A DNA stretch of 13,496 nucleotides from MAG-120802 sp049430265 (GTDB lineage Bacteria; Actinomycetota; Actinomycetes; Nanopelagicales; Nanopelagicaceae), in NCBI GenBank assembly GCA_049430265.1, contig JBMTBW010000022.1, positions 1 through 13,496 on the forward strand. The letters run 5' to 3'. A model generated the notes under the pieces. It was not told the origin of the DNA, made no database searches, and saw only the letters and a list, made by a program, of their open reading frames with translations. Of this stretch, positions 1-6,475 are shown one piece after another. Positions within the stretch are counted from its first letter, which is position 1. Each line of letters starts with the position of its first letter. The position numbers were made by a program, and so were the translations under genes.

Positions 1-232
1 TTTCTAGAATCCATCGACCTAAATTTGCTCCTGCAAATATGGCAAAGAGATGGAGGAAGATGATTGCAGTTAATCCTTTCCAGCCCTGGCTATACCAATT
101 AGCAAGTGCGAAGCCTGCAACGCCGCCGCCAAAGTAACCCAGAATTGAAAGTAGAGTTGCAAGTGCGCCGCGGTTATATCCAGTAGCGATAGCAATGATC
201 GCTACTACTAAGAGTGCTATATCTAATATCAA
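1..232 (-). CDS. CvpA-domain membrane protein, N-terminal part (MarP-type serine protease likely)
   Basis: Partial gene; about 77 N-terminal residues are visible and the rest lies beyond base 1. Reading the minus strand from a TTG at 232-230 gives a hydrophobic protein beginning MILDIALLVVAIIAIATGYN, with a further membrane segment around residues 56-70. The pattern of an initial helix, then G-Y-N-R-G-A-L, then a Gly-rich helix is that of the CvpA (colicin V production) family and of the membrane part of mycobacterial MarP, a periplasmic serine protease tied to acid and oxidative stress resistance. The TTG overlaps the TGA of the upstream TlpA-like gene (TTGA), so translational coupling is likely. 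The order nth, TlpA-like, MarP matches M. tuberculosis Rv3674c, Rv3673c, Rv3671c, although the Nudix gene usually found between is missing. The protease domain is not in the window, so a plain CvpA protein remains possible. Confidence 0.7.
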   Translation of the reverse strand, partial: MILDIALLVVAIIAIATGYNRGALATLLSILGYFGGGVAGFALANWYSQGWKGLTAIIFLHLFAIFAGANLGRWILE

Positions 233-765
233 GGAATATCTATCTCTAGATACTCTTTTACTAAATCCTGCATCTCTTCATAGGTAAAGATTGGCCCAAC
301 CTTCTGGAAGGTAAGTACTCCCTCTTTATTTATAAATTGTGTAATAGGAACCCCTGGACCAAAGTATTGAGAAGTTCTGCCATCTGGATCATAGAGCTGA
401 GGGAAAGATAAGCCATTTTCTAGCGCATGCTGATAGCCAATCTGCTTAGATCTCTCTTCAACATCAACTCCAATTACTTGAAGCAGATCACCTGCCTCTT
501 GATAGAGCTTTATAAAGTTCTTTCTCTGGGCTGCGCAATTACTACACCAGCTAGCCCAGACTGAGATAACTGCCGGTCCTTCAATAGATTTAATCGCTAA
601 CTCACCTTGACCATCTAAGCACTCAACACTTAATCCATCTGCTGACATACCAGTTGTTTTAATAGATGAACAAGGCGCAAAAGATTCGATGGGACTTCTT
701 TCTTCACTGGTAGAGCTAGAACAAGAGGTCATTAAAACCATAAGTAGGAGAAGTAATCGTTTCAT
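229..765 (-). CDS. TlpA-like thioredoxin-fold lipoprotein
   Basis: 178 residues. The N-terminus has a short basic-hydrophobic signal ending in M-T-S-C, so Cys15 is a probable lipidation site and the protein should sit on the outer face of the membrane. A serine-rich linker follows, then a thioredoxin fold from about residue 60. The redox motif is W-C-S-N-C (Cys74, Cys77) and the cis-proline loop is G-V-P-I-T around Pro140. Family members reduce or oxidise disulfides of exported proteins, often for cytochrome maturation; the substrate here cannot be told. The dipeptide between the cysteines is S-N, not the usual P-P or G-P. The ATG (765-763) overlaps the nth stop (ATGA), and an AAGGA Shine-Dalgarno lies 7 bases upstream, which supports this start. 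It is the middle gene of the nth operon. In M. tuberculosis the neighbour of nth, Rv3673c, is also a TlpA-like protein. Confidence 0.85.
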   Translation of the reverse strand: MKRLLLLLMVLMTSCSSSTSEERSPIESFAPCSSIKTTGMSADGLSVECLDGQGELAIKSIEGPAVISVWASWCSNCAAQRKNFIKLYQEAGDLLQVIGVDVEERSKQIGYQHALENGLSFPQLYDPDGRTSQYFGPGVPITQFINKEGVLTFQKVGPIFTYEEMQDLVKEYLEIDIP

Positions 766-1463
766 CTAAAGTCCTTATCGCTCTTTACTAATGCTCTGGC
801 TCGCTTGATATCCACCTCGCCGATCCCGTAACTAGGGCATAACTTAGCTAGCGGACATGCCCCGCAAGCTGGTTTCCGCGAGTGACATACCCTCCGACCA
901 TGCCAGATTAAGCGCTGGGAGAGGTTAGTCCACTCTTTTTCAGGGATGAGTTCCATAATGGCAAATTCCACCTTCACAGGATCCATCTCTTTACTCCAGC
1001 CAAATCTTCTTACCAATCGGCCAAAGTGAGTATCAACTGTGAGACCTGGGGTATTAAAGGCATGGCCTAGAACAACATTGGCTGTCTTTCTCCCCACCCC
1101 AGGAAGAGTTATTAATTCCTCCAAATTATCTGGCACTTCTCCGCCATACTCCTTAACAATTTTCGTTGAAAGACCCTTAATGCTTTTGGCTTTAGCTCTA
1201 AAAAATCCGGTTGATTTAATGATTCTCTCAAGCTCGCTTAAATTTGCTCCAGCAAAGTCTTCAACCTTCTTATATTTCTTAAAAAGAGCTGGGGTTACTG
1301 AGTTAACTCGCTTATCGGTGCATTGCGCCGATAAGACGGTAGCGATTAATAGTTGTAGTGGGTTTTTAAAATCTAATTCACACTTCACATCAGGATAACT
1401 CTTACTTAATACTCTATAGATAGCGCCAGCTCTCTTCTTCTTTGCTGCAATGCTCTCGCGCAT
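762..1463 (-). CDS. nth: endonuclease III (DNA glycosylase/AP lyase)
   Basis: 233 residues from the chosen ATG at 1463-1461. It removes oxidised pyrimidines from DNA and nicks abasic sites in base excision repair. Diagnostic parts, numbered from this start: the family signature near residues 43-50 (A-T-V-L-S-A-Q-C), the helix-hairpin-helix L-P-G-V-G-R-K-T-A with catalytic Lys126, catalytic Asp144 in T-V-D-T-H, and the [4Fe-4S] loop C-x6-C-x2-C-x5-C (Cys193, 200, 203, 209). The frame stays open to an ATG at 1520, which would add 19 residues (MSPPYYLVKK...). Known Nth proteins begin close to the inner ATG, and the longer form would collide with the crp start codon, so the inner start is preferred. 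That ATG has no Shine-Dalgarno but has a TATTTT hexamer 7 bases upstream, suiting a leaderless transcript. First gene of the nth / TlpA-like / CvpA operon. Confidence 0.95.
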   Translation of the reverse strand: MRESIAAKKKRAGAIYRVLSKSYPDVKCELDFKNPLQLLIATVLSAQCTDKRVNSVTPALFKKYKKVEDFAGANLSELERIIKSTGFFRAKAKSIKGLSTKIVKEYGGEVPDNLEELITLPGVGRKTANVVLGHAFNTPGLTVDTHFGRLVRRFGWSKEMDPVKVEFAIMELIPEKEWTNLSQRLIWHGRRVCHSRKPACGACPLAKLCPSYGIGEVDIKRARALVKSDKDFR

Positions 1464-1470
1464 AGTGGTT

Positions 1471-1476
1471 AAAATA
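1471..1476 (-). promoter_or_regulatory. possible -10 box for leaderless nth
   Basis: TATTTT on the minus strand ends 7 bases before the nth ATG at 1463. GTGAAA (4 of 6 against TTGACA) lies 17 bases upstream. This spacing would start the transcript at or near the A of ATG, and no Shine-Dalgarno is visible there. Pattern match only. Confidence 0.3.
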
Positions 1477-1518
1477 GCCCGAATTGGAACCTTTTTCACT
1501 AGATAGTAAGGTGGGCTC

Positions 1519-2220
1519 ATGGCTCCCCGCTTAAATGATCAGGTCGATGAAGTAATTGTTCGTAAGACACCATTATTTTCTGGCCTAGATGAAGCTGCTG
1601 CCGCCTCACTTCGCGCCTCAATGAATCTTATAAAGCTTAAGAAAGGCCAGGTTCTCTTTCGTGAGGGAGATGATGGCGATCATCTCTATATCGTCTCTAG
1701 TGGAAAAGTTAAATTAGGAACTAAAGCCACAGATGGTAGAGAAAATCTCTTAATGATTTTAGGGCCGGGAGATATGTTTGGTGAGCTCTCACTCTTTGAC
1801 TCTGGTCCAAGGACAGCAAGTGCTATTGCAGTTACTGATTCTAAAATTTTAGCTCTAGGACAAGAGAAGGTAATTCCCTGGGTGAGAGAGCATCCTCAGG
1901 TGAGCCTTCAGCTCCTTGCTCGCCTTGCTTCAAGGCTTCGTAGAACTAATGAGGTAGTTGGAGATTTAGTCTTCTCTGATGTTCCTGGAAGAGTTGCTAA
2001 AGCTTTAATTGATCTTGGAGTGAAGTTTGGTGAGCGGCGCGAGGAAGGCCTCTATGTAAATCATGATCTCACCCAAGAAGAGCTAGCTCAACTAGTTGGC
2101 GCCTCAAGAGAGACGGTTAATAAATCTTTAGCTGATTTTGTAGCAAGAGGCTGGATCCGCCTTGATGGACGCTCGGTAGTTCTACTTGATTATGAGCGCT
2201 TACTTAAGCGTGGTCGTTAG
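1519..2220 (+). CDS. crp: Crp/Fnr-family cAMP-responsive regulator (Crp/GlxR ortholog)
   Basis: 233 residues. An N-terminal cyclic-nucleotide-binding domain (about 15-130) carries the phosphate-binding cassette F-G-E-L-S-L-F-D-S-G-P-R-T-A-S (87-101), with Glu89, Arg98 and Thr99 in the cAMP-contact positions. A long dimer helix follows, then a winged helix (about 155-225) with recognition segment L-V-G-A-S-R-E-T-V-N-K. The match to M. tuberculosis Crp (Rv3676) and Corynebacterium GlxR is very strong, including V-P-G-R-V-A-K and H-D-L-T-Q-E-E. Those proteins are global regulators of carbon metabolism and respiration. The start is supported by AAGGTGGG a few bases upstream. It is divergent from nth, as in mycobacteria, and its stop overlaps the stop of convergent ridA by 4 bases. 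No TGTGA-N6-TCACA operator was found by eye in the window, so autoregulation is not supported. Confidence 0.95.
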   Translation: MAPRLNDQVDEVIVRKTPLFSGLDEAAAASLRASMNLIKLKKGQVLFREGDDGDHLYIVSSGKVKLGTKATDGRENLLMILGPGDMFGELSLFDSGPRTASAIAVTDSKILALGQEKVIPWVREHPQVSLQLLARLASRLRRTNEVVGDLVFSDVPGRVAKALIDLGVKFGERREEGLYVNHDLTQEELAQLVGASRETVNKSLADFVARGWIRLDGRSVVLLDYERLLKRGR

Positions 2221-2678
2221 CTAGAGAGCTCAACGGTTAATTCAACCTCAACTGGTGAATTAAGTGGCAGTTCAGCAACTCCAATAGCACTTCTTGCAGC
2301 AACTCCAGCATCGCCCCAGATATGAGCAAATAACTCTGATGCCCCATTGGCTACTGCTGGATGGCTAATAAATCCTGGCGCGCCATTTACATAACAGACA
2401 ATTCTTACAACTTTCACAATCGAATCAACTGGAGCTACTAGCTCCACAGCAGCTAAAGCATTTAAAGCACAAATTCTGGCTAGTTCATATCCCTGCTCAA
2501 CGCTTATCTCTGCTCCTAATTTTCCAGTAGCACTTAGCGCGCCATCAACTATTGGAAGCTGTCCTGCAGTAAAGACTAAGTTTCCGGTGCGAACTGCTGG
2601 AACATAAGCAGCAAGAGGTTTACTTGCCACCGGAAGTGTTAAGCCTTTCTCAGCTAATTTAGCTCTAACATCGATCAT
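2217..2678 (-). CDS. RidA-family (YjgF/L-PSP) protein, probable enamine/imine deaminase
   Basis: 153 residues, a single RidA/YER057c/UK114 domain. These homotrimers hydrolyse reactive 2-aminoacrylate and related enamines released by PLP enzymes. Visible signatures are V-R-T-G-N-L-V-F-T-A-G-Q-L-P (29-42) and A-A-R-S-A-I-G-V-A-E-L-P (127-138). Arg129 aligns with the arginine that binds the carboxylate in active RidA (Arg105 in the enterobacterial protein), so catalytic activity is likely. The sequence resembles the actinobacterial branch found next to crp (M. tuberculosis Rv3678c). The ATG at 2678-2676 overlaps the TGA of the small upstream gene (ATGA), making it the last gene of yqeY / DUF4177-like / ridA. 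It converges on crp with a 4-base overlap and no terminator between. The family call is firm; the deaminase role is inferred from the conserved arginine. Confidence 0.9.
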   Translation of the reverse strand: MIDVRAKLAEKGLTLPVASKPLAAYVPAVRTGNLVFTAGQLPIVDGALSATGKLGAEISVEQGYELARICALNALAAVELVAPVDSIVKVVRIVCYVNGAPGFISHPAVANGASELFAHIWGDAGVAARSAIGVAELPLNSPVEVELTVELSS

Positions 2679-2830
2679 GCAATAGCTCTCTTCATATAAG
2701 CAACTAATTGATCTCCGCCGCCAGGTGCTGGAATGACTTGAATTAACTCCCAGCCATCAGATCCCCAGGTATCAAGAATCTGTTTTGTGGCATGAGTTAG
2801 AAGTGGAACTGTGGCATATTCAAACTTCAT
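2675..2830 (-). CDS. small DUF4177-like protein (51 aa)
   Basis: 51 residues, short enough to be missed by length cut-offs. It begins M-K-F-E-Y-A-T-V-P-L-L and contains W-G-S-D-G-W-E-L-I-Q-V-I and a final A-Y-M-K-R. The leading beta strand, helix and D/E-G-W-E-L turn are the hallmark of DUF4177-type proteins of unknown function. M. tuberculosis has a similar tiny gene, Rv3678A, next to its RidA-like gene. Three facts argue for real translation. The ATG directly follows the yqeY TAA. A perfect AGGAGG lies 7 bases upstream, inside the yqeY tail. The TGA overlaps the ridA ATG. It has no signal peptide or membrane helix, so it should be cytosolic. Its fixed position before ridA suggests a related role, but this is inference. 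Confidence 0.85.
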   Translation of the reverse strand: MKFEYATVPLLTHATKQILDTWGSDGWELIQVIPAPGGGDQLVAYMKRAIA

Positions 2831-3289
2831 TTAATTTCCTCCTGATAGCGCTGCTTTTACAAGTGATGAGACTAGGCCGCCATCTGCACGCCCAGCAATT
2901 TTTGGTTGAATTGATTTCATAACAAAGCCCATTTGCTGTGGGCCAGCTGCGCCGGTCTCTGCAATCGCAGCTGCAATTAAATCTTTGATCTCTGCCTCAC
3001 TTAATTGGGCAGGTAAATACTCGGCAATTATCACACCCTCTGCTTTTTCATTGGCAGCGCGATCTTTTGCTCCGGCCTGCTCATAAGCCTCTGCTGCCTC
3101 ACGTCGCTTCTTTGCCTCTCTTGAAAGGACTGTGATTACCTCACTATCGCTTAACTCTCTCGCCTCTTTTCCAGAGACCTCTTCATTCTTAATAGCAGTT
3201 AGAACCATACGGATAGTTCCTGAGCGGAGCTCATTTCGATCTCGCATAGATTGAGTTAAATCGCTCTGTAGTTTTTCTTTTAGCGCCAT
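2831..3289 (-). CDS. GatB/YqeY domain protein
   Basis: 152 residues, all one YqeY domain, the helical fold also found at the tail of the amidotransferase subunit GatB. It starts M-A-L-K-E-K-L-Q-S-D-L and has the conserved G-x-I-R-M-V-L stretch (24-30), the E-A-K-K-R-R-E-A-A-E-A-Y helix (58-69), E-Y-L-P-x-Q-L (90-96) and the ending K-I-A-G-R-A-D-G-G-L-V (130-140). The domain is thought to bind tRNA, but free-standing YqeY proteins have no settled function. It appears to lead the operon with the DUF4177-like gene and ridA. The start lies 20 bases from the divergent metallophosphoesterase start, so both promoters must be very compact. No clear Shine-Dalgarno precedes it. M. tuberculosis Rv3688c is the comparable gene in the comparable region. 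Confidence 0.92.
   Translation of the reverse strand: MALKEKLQSDLTQSMRDRNELRSGTIRMVLTAIKNEEVSGKEARELSDSEVITVLSREAKKRREAAEAYEQAGAKDRAANEKAEGVIIAEYLPAQLSEAEIKDLIAAAIAETGAAGPQQMGFVMKSIQPKIAGRADGGLVSSLVKAALSGGN
2838..2843 (-). promoter_or_regulatory. ribosome binding site of the 51-residue gene
   Basis: AGGAGG on the minus strand, 7 bases before the ATG at 2830-2828 and inside the last codons of yqeY. It is a full match to the anti-Shine-Dalgarno core at ideal spacing. It fixes the start of the small gene. Confidence 0.85.
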
Positions 3290-3309
3290 AGCGGTATCTT
3301 CTCACGCCT

Positions 3310-4119
3310 ATGGCCTATCAACTACGGCAGGAATCTCTGCCACTTCTTCCCTCTGGAGCGGGCCAGATTCGCATCCTGCACTTCTCAGATCTGCACTTAA
3401 CCCCAAGTAGAACGAGAGAGATTGCAGATATCAAGAGCTGGGCTGCTCTAAAGCCAGATTTAGTAATAAGCACTGGTGACTTTCTTGCTCATAGAGATGG
3501 GGTTGAAGTTGCTCTAAATGCTCTTAATGAACTTCTTGATCTGCCAGGGCTCTATGTCTTTGGCTCTAATGATTACTACGGACCTAGATTTAAAAATCCG
3601 CTCTCATATCTAAAAAGTGATGATGGCAAGAGAAGACTTGGTGAAAAGCTTCCGATAGAGCAATTTGATAGTGAGCTAAAGAGGCGGGGCTGGGTAAACC
3701 TTAATAACTCTAGAAGCTCTATAAAAATCAATGGAATCACTATTGATGTTCGAGGCACAGATGATGCCCACCTTGAGTTAGATGATTACAAGAAAGTTGT
3801 CGGCAAAGCTTCCGGTGATCTCTCTATCGGAGTAACACATGCGCCATATAAAAGAGTCTTAGATGCGATGGAGCAGGATGGCCTAGATTTAATATTTGCC
3901 GGTCACACCCATGGTGGTCAGGTAAGACTTCCCTGGTTTGGAGGAAGTAGATCTCTTACTACCAATTGCGATCTACCTAATTGGAGATCTAGAGGGCTAA
4001 CAAAACAAAAGAGTGGACCTTGGTTAAATGTCTCAGCTGGAATGGGATATAGCCCTTTTGCCCCTTTTAGAATTTTCTGCCCGAGCGAAGTCTCTTTAAT
4101 TACCTTAACTTCTAATTAA
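3310..4119 (+). CDS. calcineurin-like metallophosphoesterase
   Basis: 269 residues. All metal-binding motifs of the fold are present in order: F-S-D-L-H (Asp27, His29), S-T-G-D-F (Asp57), G-S-N-D (Asn87, where many relatives have G-N-H), V-T-H-A-P (His177) and G-H-T-H-G-G-Q-V-R-L-P (His199, His201). The protein should bind two metal ions and cleave phosphoester or pyrophosphate bonds. The Y-V-F-G-S-N-D-Y-Y form is typical of an actinobacterial group that includes M. tuberculosis Rv3683, whose substrate I do not know. There is no signal peptide or membrane helix. No Shine-Dalgarno precedes the ATG, but TATCTT at 3295-3300 sits 9 bases upstream and could drive a near-leaderless transcript. The stop overlaps convergent asd by 8 bases. 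The fold and metal site are certain; the substrate is open. Confidence 0.9.
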   Translation: MAYQLRQESLPLLPSGAGQIRILHFSDLHLTPSRTREIADIKSWAALKPDLVISTGDFLAHRDGVEVALNALNELLDLPGLYVFGSNDYYGPRFKNPLSYLKSDDGKRRLGEKLPIEQFDSELKRRGWVNLNNSRSSIKINGITIDVRGTDDAHLELDDYKKVVGKASGDLSIGVTHAPYKRVLDAMEQDGLDLIFAGHTHGGQVRLPWFGGSRSLTTNCDLPNWRSRGLTKQKSGPWLNVSAGMGYSPFAPFRIFCPSEVSLITLTSN

Positions 4120-5161
4120 ATTCTTTCGCTACCAACTCTGCTATCTGCGCAGTATTTAGCGCAGCTCCTTTTCGCAAATTATCACCGCAGACAAATAAAT
4201 CAAGAGCCTTAGGGTTATCAATTGATTTACGGACCCTGCCAACCCAAGTCGGATCCGTGCCAACAGCATCTGCTGGGGTGGGGAATTGATAGCTCTCAGG
4301 GTCATCAACTAACTTAACTCCAGCTGACTTTGCCAATATCTCTTGAGCCTCTTTTCTTGATACTTCAACGTCAAATACAGCGTGAACCGCTAGCGAATGC
4401 GTTGTCAGTACTGGAACTCGAACACAGGTTGCTGAAACTTTTAGATCAGATATTCCTAGGATCTTTCGTGATTCATTGCGAACCTTTAACTCCTCTGAGG
4501 TGTAGCCCTCTTCTTTCAGTGATCCAGCCCAAGGAATAACATTCAAAGCAAGGGGCGCTGGAAAGGGGCCATTGTCTTTTATCACTGTTTTCAAATCCCC
4601 TGGAAGATCGCCAACGCTTGTGCCAGCAACTTCTTTAATCTGCGCCCTTAAAGTATCAAGACCAGATTGCCCAGCCCCTGAGGCTGCTTGATAAGAGGCA
4701 ACTACCAACTCTTTAACTTTATATCTCTTATGAAGGGCGCCAATTGCGACAATCATTGAAAGAGTTGTGCAATTTGGATTGGAGATAATTCCCTTTGGTC
4801 TTCTTTTAATATCATCAGGATTTACTTCAGGAACTACTAATGGAATATCTTTATCCATTCTAAAAGCTCCAGAGTTATCAACGCAGACTGCGCCCCTAGA
4901 TGCAGCAATGGGCGCCCACTCGGCGGAGACTTCATCGGGAACATCAAACATCGCAACATCAATACCATCAAATGCCTCAGGTGAGAGTGCAACGACTGTT
5001 AGCTCTTCCCCGCGACAAATTAATTTCTTTCCAGCGCTGCGCGCTGAAGCAATTAGCCTTATCTCGCCCCAGACATTTTCGCGTTTACTCAAAATATCGA
5101 GCATTACTGTGCCAACTGCGCCAGTTGCTCCAACTACTGCCAAGCTTGGTTTTTTGCTCAT
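4112..5161 (-). CDS. asd: aspartate-semialdehyde dehydrogenase
   Basis: 349 residues. It reduces aspartyl-4-phosphate to aspartate-4-semialdehyde with NADPH, the second step toward lysine, diaminopimelate, threonine and methionine. Seen in order: the nucleotide-binding loop G-A-T-G-A-V-G (11-17), the catalytic cysteine in S-N-P-N-C-T-T (Cys131), Q-A-A-S-G-A-G-Q-S-G (158-167), and R-V-P-V-L-T-T-H-S with Arg248 and the acid-base His255. Length and motifs fit the bacterial Asd family without gaps. The ATG overlaps the lysC stop (ATGA), so lysC-asd is a coupled pair as in corynebacteria and mycobacteria. A weak GGG-containing site precedes it. The 3' end overlaps the convergent metallophosphoesterase gene by 8 bases, with no terminator hairpin visible. 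Confidence 0.96.
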   Translation of the reverse strand: MSKKPSLAVVGATGAVGTVMLDILSKRENVWGEIRLIASARSAGKKLICRGEELTVVALSPEAFDGIDVAMFDVPDEVSAEWAPIAASRGAVCVDNSGAFRMDKDIPLVVPEVNPDDIKRRPKGIISNPNCTTLSMIVAIGALHKRYKVKELVVASYQAASGAGQSGLDTLRAQIKEVAGTSVGDLPGDLKTVIKDNGPFPAPLALNVIPWAGSLKEEGYTSEELKVRNESRKILGISDLKVSATCVRVPVLTTHSLAVHAVFDVEVSRKEAQEILAKSAGVKLVDDPESYQFPTPADAVGTDPTWVGRVRKSIDNPKALDLFVCGDNLRKGAALNTAQIAELVAKEFN

Positions 5162-5679
5162 ATCCCGCTGCCGCCATAGACAACAGCTTCAATCTGATCA
5201 GCATCTAGATCAAAGGCGGTATGTGCTGCTTGAACTGCTCGCTCAACATCGCTCTGGCGGCAGACAATAGATATACGAATCTCTGAAGTTGAAATCATCT
5301 CAATATTAACTCCGGCAGAGGCCATAGCGGCAAAGAAGTTTGCAGTTACTCCAGGATGTGAGCGCATACCAGCGCCAATTAAGGATAATTTACCGATCTG
5401 ATCATCATATTGAATTGATTGAAAGCCAATCTCTCCCTGAAGTTTCTGCACCGTTGAGGTAGCAAGGGCTCCTTCACTTCTTGGAAGAGTAAATGAGATA
5501 TCAGTTAACCCAGTTGCAGCTGCAGAGACGTTCTGCACGATCATATCTATATTGATATCAGCATCTGCTATCGCCTGAAAGATTCGAGCTGCCACACCTG
5601 CTCTATCTGGGACCCCAACGATTGTTATCTTGGCCTCACTCTTATCATGAGCGATTCCAGAGATGATTGCTTGCTCCAT
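5158..5679 (-). CDS. lysC: aspartokinase, beta (regulatory) subunit from internal start
   Basis: 173 residues, in frame with and identical to residues 251-423 of the alpha subunit. The first codons are M-E-Q-A-I-I-S-G-I-A, aligning with the known beta-subunit start of Corynebacterium aspartokinase (M-E-E-A-V-L-T-G-V-A at residue 250). AAGGAGG lies 4 bases before the ATG, one of the strongest Shine-Dalgarno sequences in the window, in the middle of a long coding frame. The product carries only the two ACT domains and in homologs forms an alpha2-beta2 enzyme that binds the feedback inhibitors. Separate translation is inferred from the site and from the family; a bare coding constraint (E-G-G-S) could partly explain the purines. 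Confidence 0.78.
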   Translation of the reverse strand: MEQAIISGIAHDKSEAKITIVGVPDRAGVAARIFQAIADADINIDMIVQNVSAAATGLTDISFTLPRSEGALATSTVQKLQGEIGFQSIQYDDQIGKLSLIGAGMRSHPGVTANFFAAMASAGVNIEMISTSEIRISIVCRQSDVERAVQAAHTAFDLDADQIEAVVYGGSGI

Positions 5680-6429
5680 GCTTCCTCCTTCAGGTTGGTC
5701 TTTTACGACCCAGGTTCCTTCTAAATTAGAAAATGATGATCTAACATGTATTGGTAGATTAAAACGTCTGGCATATTCAACGCAGCGAAGATGTAATACT
5801 TTGGCTCCAGATGCTGCAAGTTCTAGCATCTCTTCATAGGTAACGCTCTTTAGCTTTCTTGCAGTTGGAACAATTCTTGGATCTGCGCTAAATACTCCAT
5901 CAACATCTGTGTAAATCTCACAGACATCAGCATCAAGTGCGGCAGCAAGTGCAACAGCTGTTGTATCCGAGCCACCTCTACCTAGTGTTGTAATATCTTT
6001 AGTATCTTGAGCAACTCCTTGAAATCCTGCAACGATAGCGATTGCTCCCTCTTTTAACGCCTCTTGAATTCTTCCCGGGGTTACATCAATTACTCGCGCT
6101 CTGCCATGAGTTGAAGTTGTAATAATTCCTGCCTGGCTTCCAGTAAAGGAGCGAGCTTCAAGTCCTAGATTTGAAATAGCCATTGCAAGAAGTGCCATGG
6201 AGATTCGCTCACCTGCAGTTAAGAGCATGTCGAGCTCTCGACCATTTGGTATTGGTGAGACTTGATTGGCCAGATCGATTAACTCATCAGTGGTATCGCC
6301 CATTGCTGAGACCACAACTACGACCTGCTGGCCGGATCTCTTGGTGGCAGCGATACGGGCAGCAACGCGCTTGATGCTCTCAGCATCGGCAACGGAGGAG
6401 CCCCCGAACTTCTGGACGATTAGACCCAT
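5158..6429 (-). CDS. lysC: aspartokinase, alpha subunit
   Basis: 423 residues. It phosphorylates aspartate with ATP, the committed step of the aspartate family pathway. The kinase domain (about 1-240) shows K-F-G-G-S-S-V (7-13), T-A-G-E-R-I-S (71-77), G-R-G-G-S-D-T-T-A (150-158) and Y-T-D-V-D-G-V-F (173-180). Two ACT domains (about 265-340 and 345-420) follow and in homologs bind lysine and threonine. The residues matching C. glutamicum Ser301 and Thr311, known sites of feedback-resistant mutants, are Ser302 and Ser312. The Thr-to-Ser change keeps a hydroxyl, so normal feedback inhibition is expected. An internal start encodes the regulatory half separately. The ATG at 6429-6427 fits homolog N-termini but has no Shine-Dalgarno. 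The 72-base gap after recR, which holds a dyad, suggests its own promoter or a control element. Confidence 0.97.
   Translation of the reverse strand: MGLIVQKFGGSSVADAESIKRVAARIAATKRSGQQVVVVVSAMGDTTDELIDLANQVSPIPNGRELDMLLTAGERISMALLAMAISNLGLEARSFTGSQAGIITTSTHGRARVIDVTPGRIQEALKEGAIAIVAGFQGVAQDTKDITTLGRGGSDTTAVALAAALDADVCEIYTDVDGVFSADPRIVPTARKLKSVTYEEMLELAASGAKVLHLRCVEYARRFNLPIHVRSSFSNLEGTWVVKDQPEGGSMEQAIISGIAHDKSEAKITIVGVPDRAGVAARIFQAIADADINIDMIVQNVSAAATGLTDISFTLPRSEGALATSTVQKLQGEIGFQSIQYDDQIGKLSLIGAGMRSHPGVTANFFAAMASAGVNIEMISTSEIRISIVCRQSDVERAVQAAHTAFDLDADQIEAVVYGGSGI
5684..5690 (-). promoter_or_regulatory. internal ribosome binding site for aspartokinase beta subunit
   Basis: AAGGAGG on the minus strand, 4 bases before the in-frame ATG at 5679-5677. 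It falls in the linker between the kinase and ACT domains, where corynebacterial and Bacillus lysC genes also restart. Confidence 0.75.
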
Positions 6430-6475
6430 GGGCAGATGGTGGCAGAGAGTTAAAGCAAAGCGGAGTTTATCTCAT

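Noticed and set aside
1464..1520. 19-codon N-terminal extension of nth to the ATG at 1520
   Set aside because: It would overlap the crp start codon head-to-head and adds residues not typical of Nth proteins. The inner ATG fits the family start and has a -10-like hexamer at leaderless spacing. A GGGGAG just before the outer ATG is a mild argument for it.
4767..5270. Open plus-strand frames inside asd/lysC, and similar frames at 1039-1398, 6266-6505 and 7081-7584
   Set aside because: They lie antisense to well-supported genes, have no ribosome binding sites or recognisable domains, and read as low-complexity Ser/Leu/Arg strings produced by complementing real codons.
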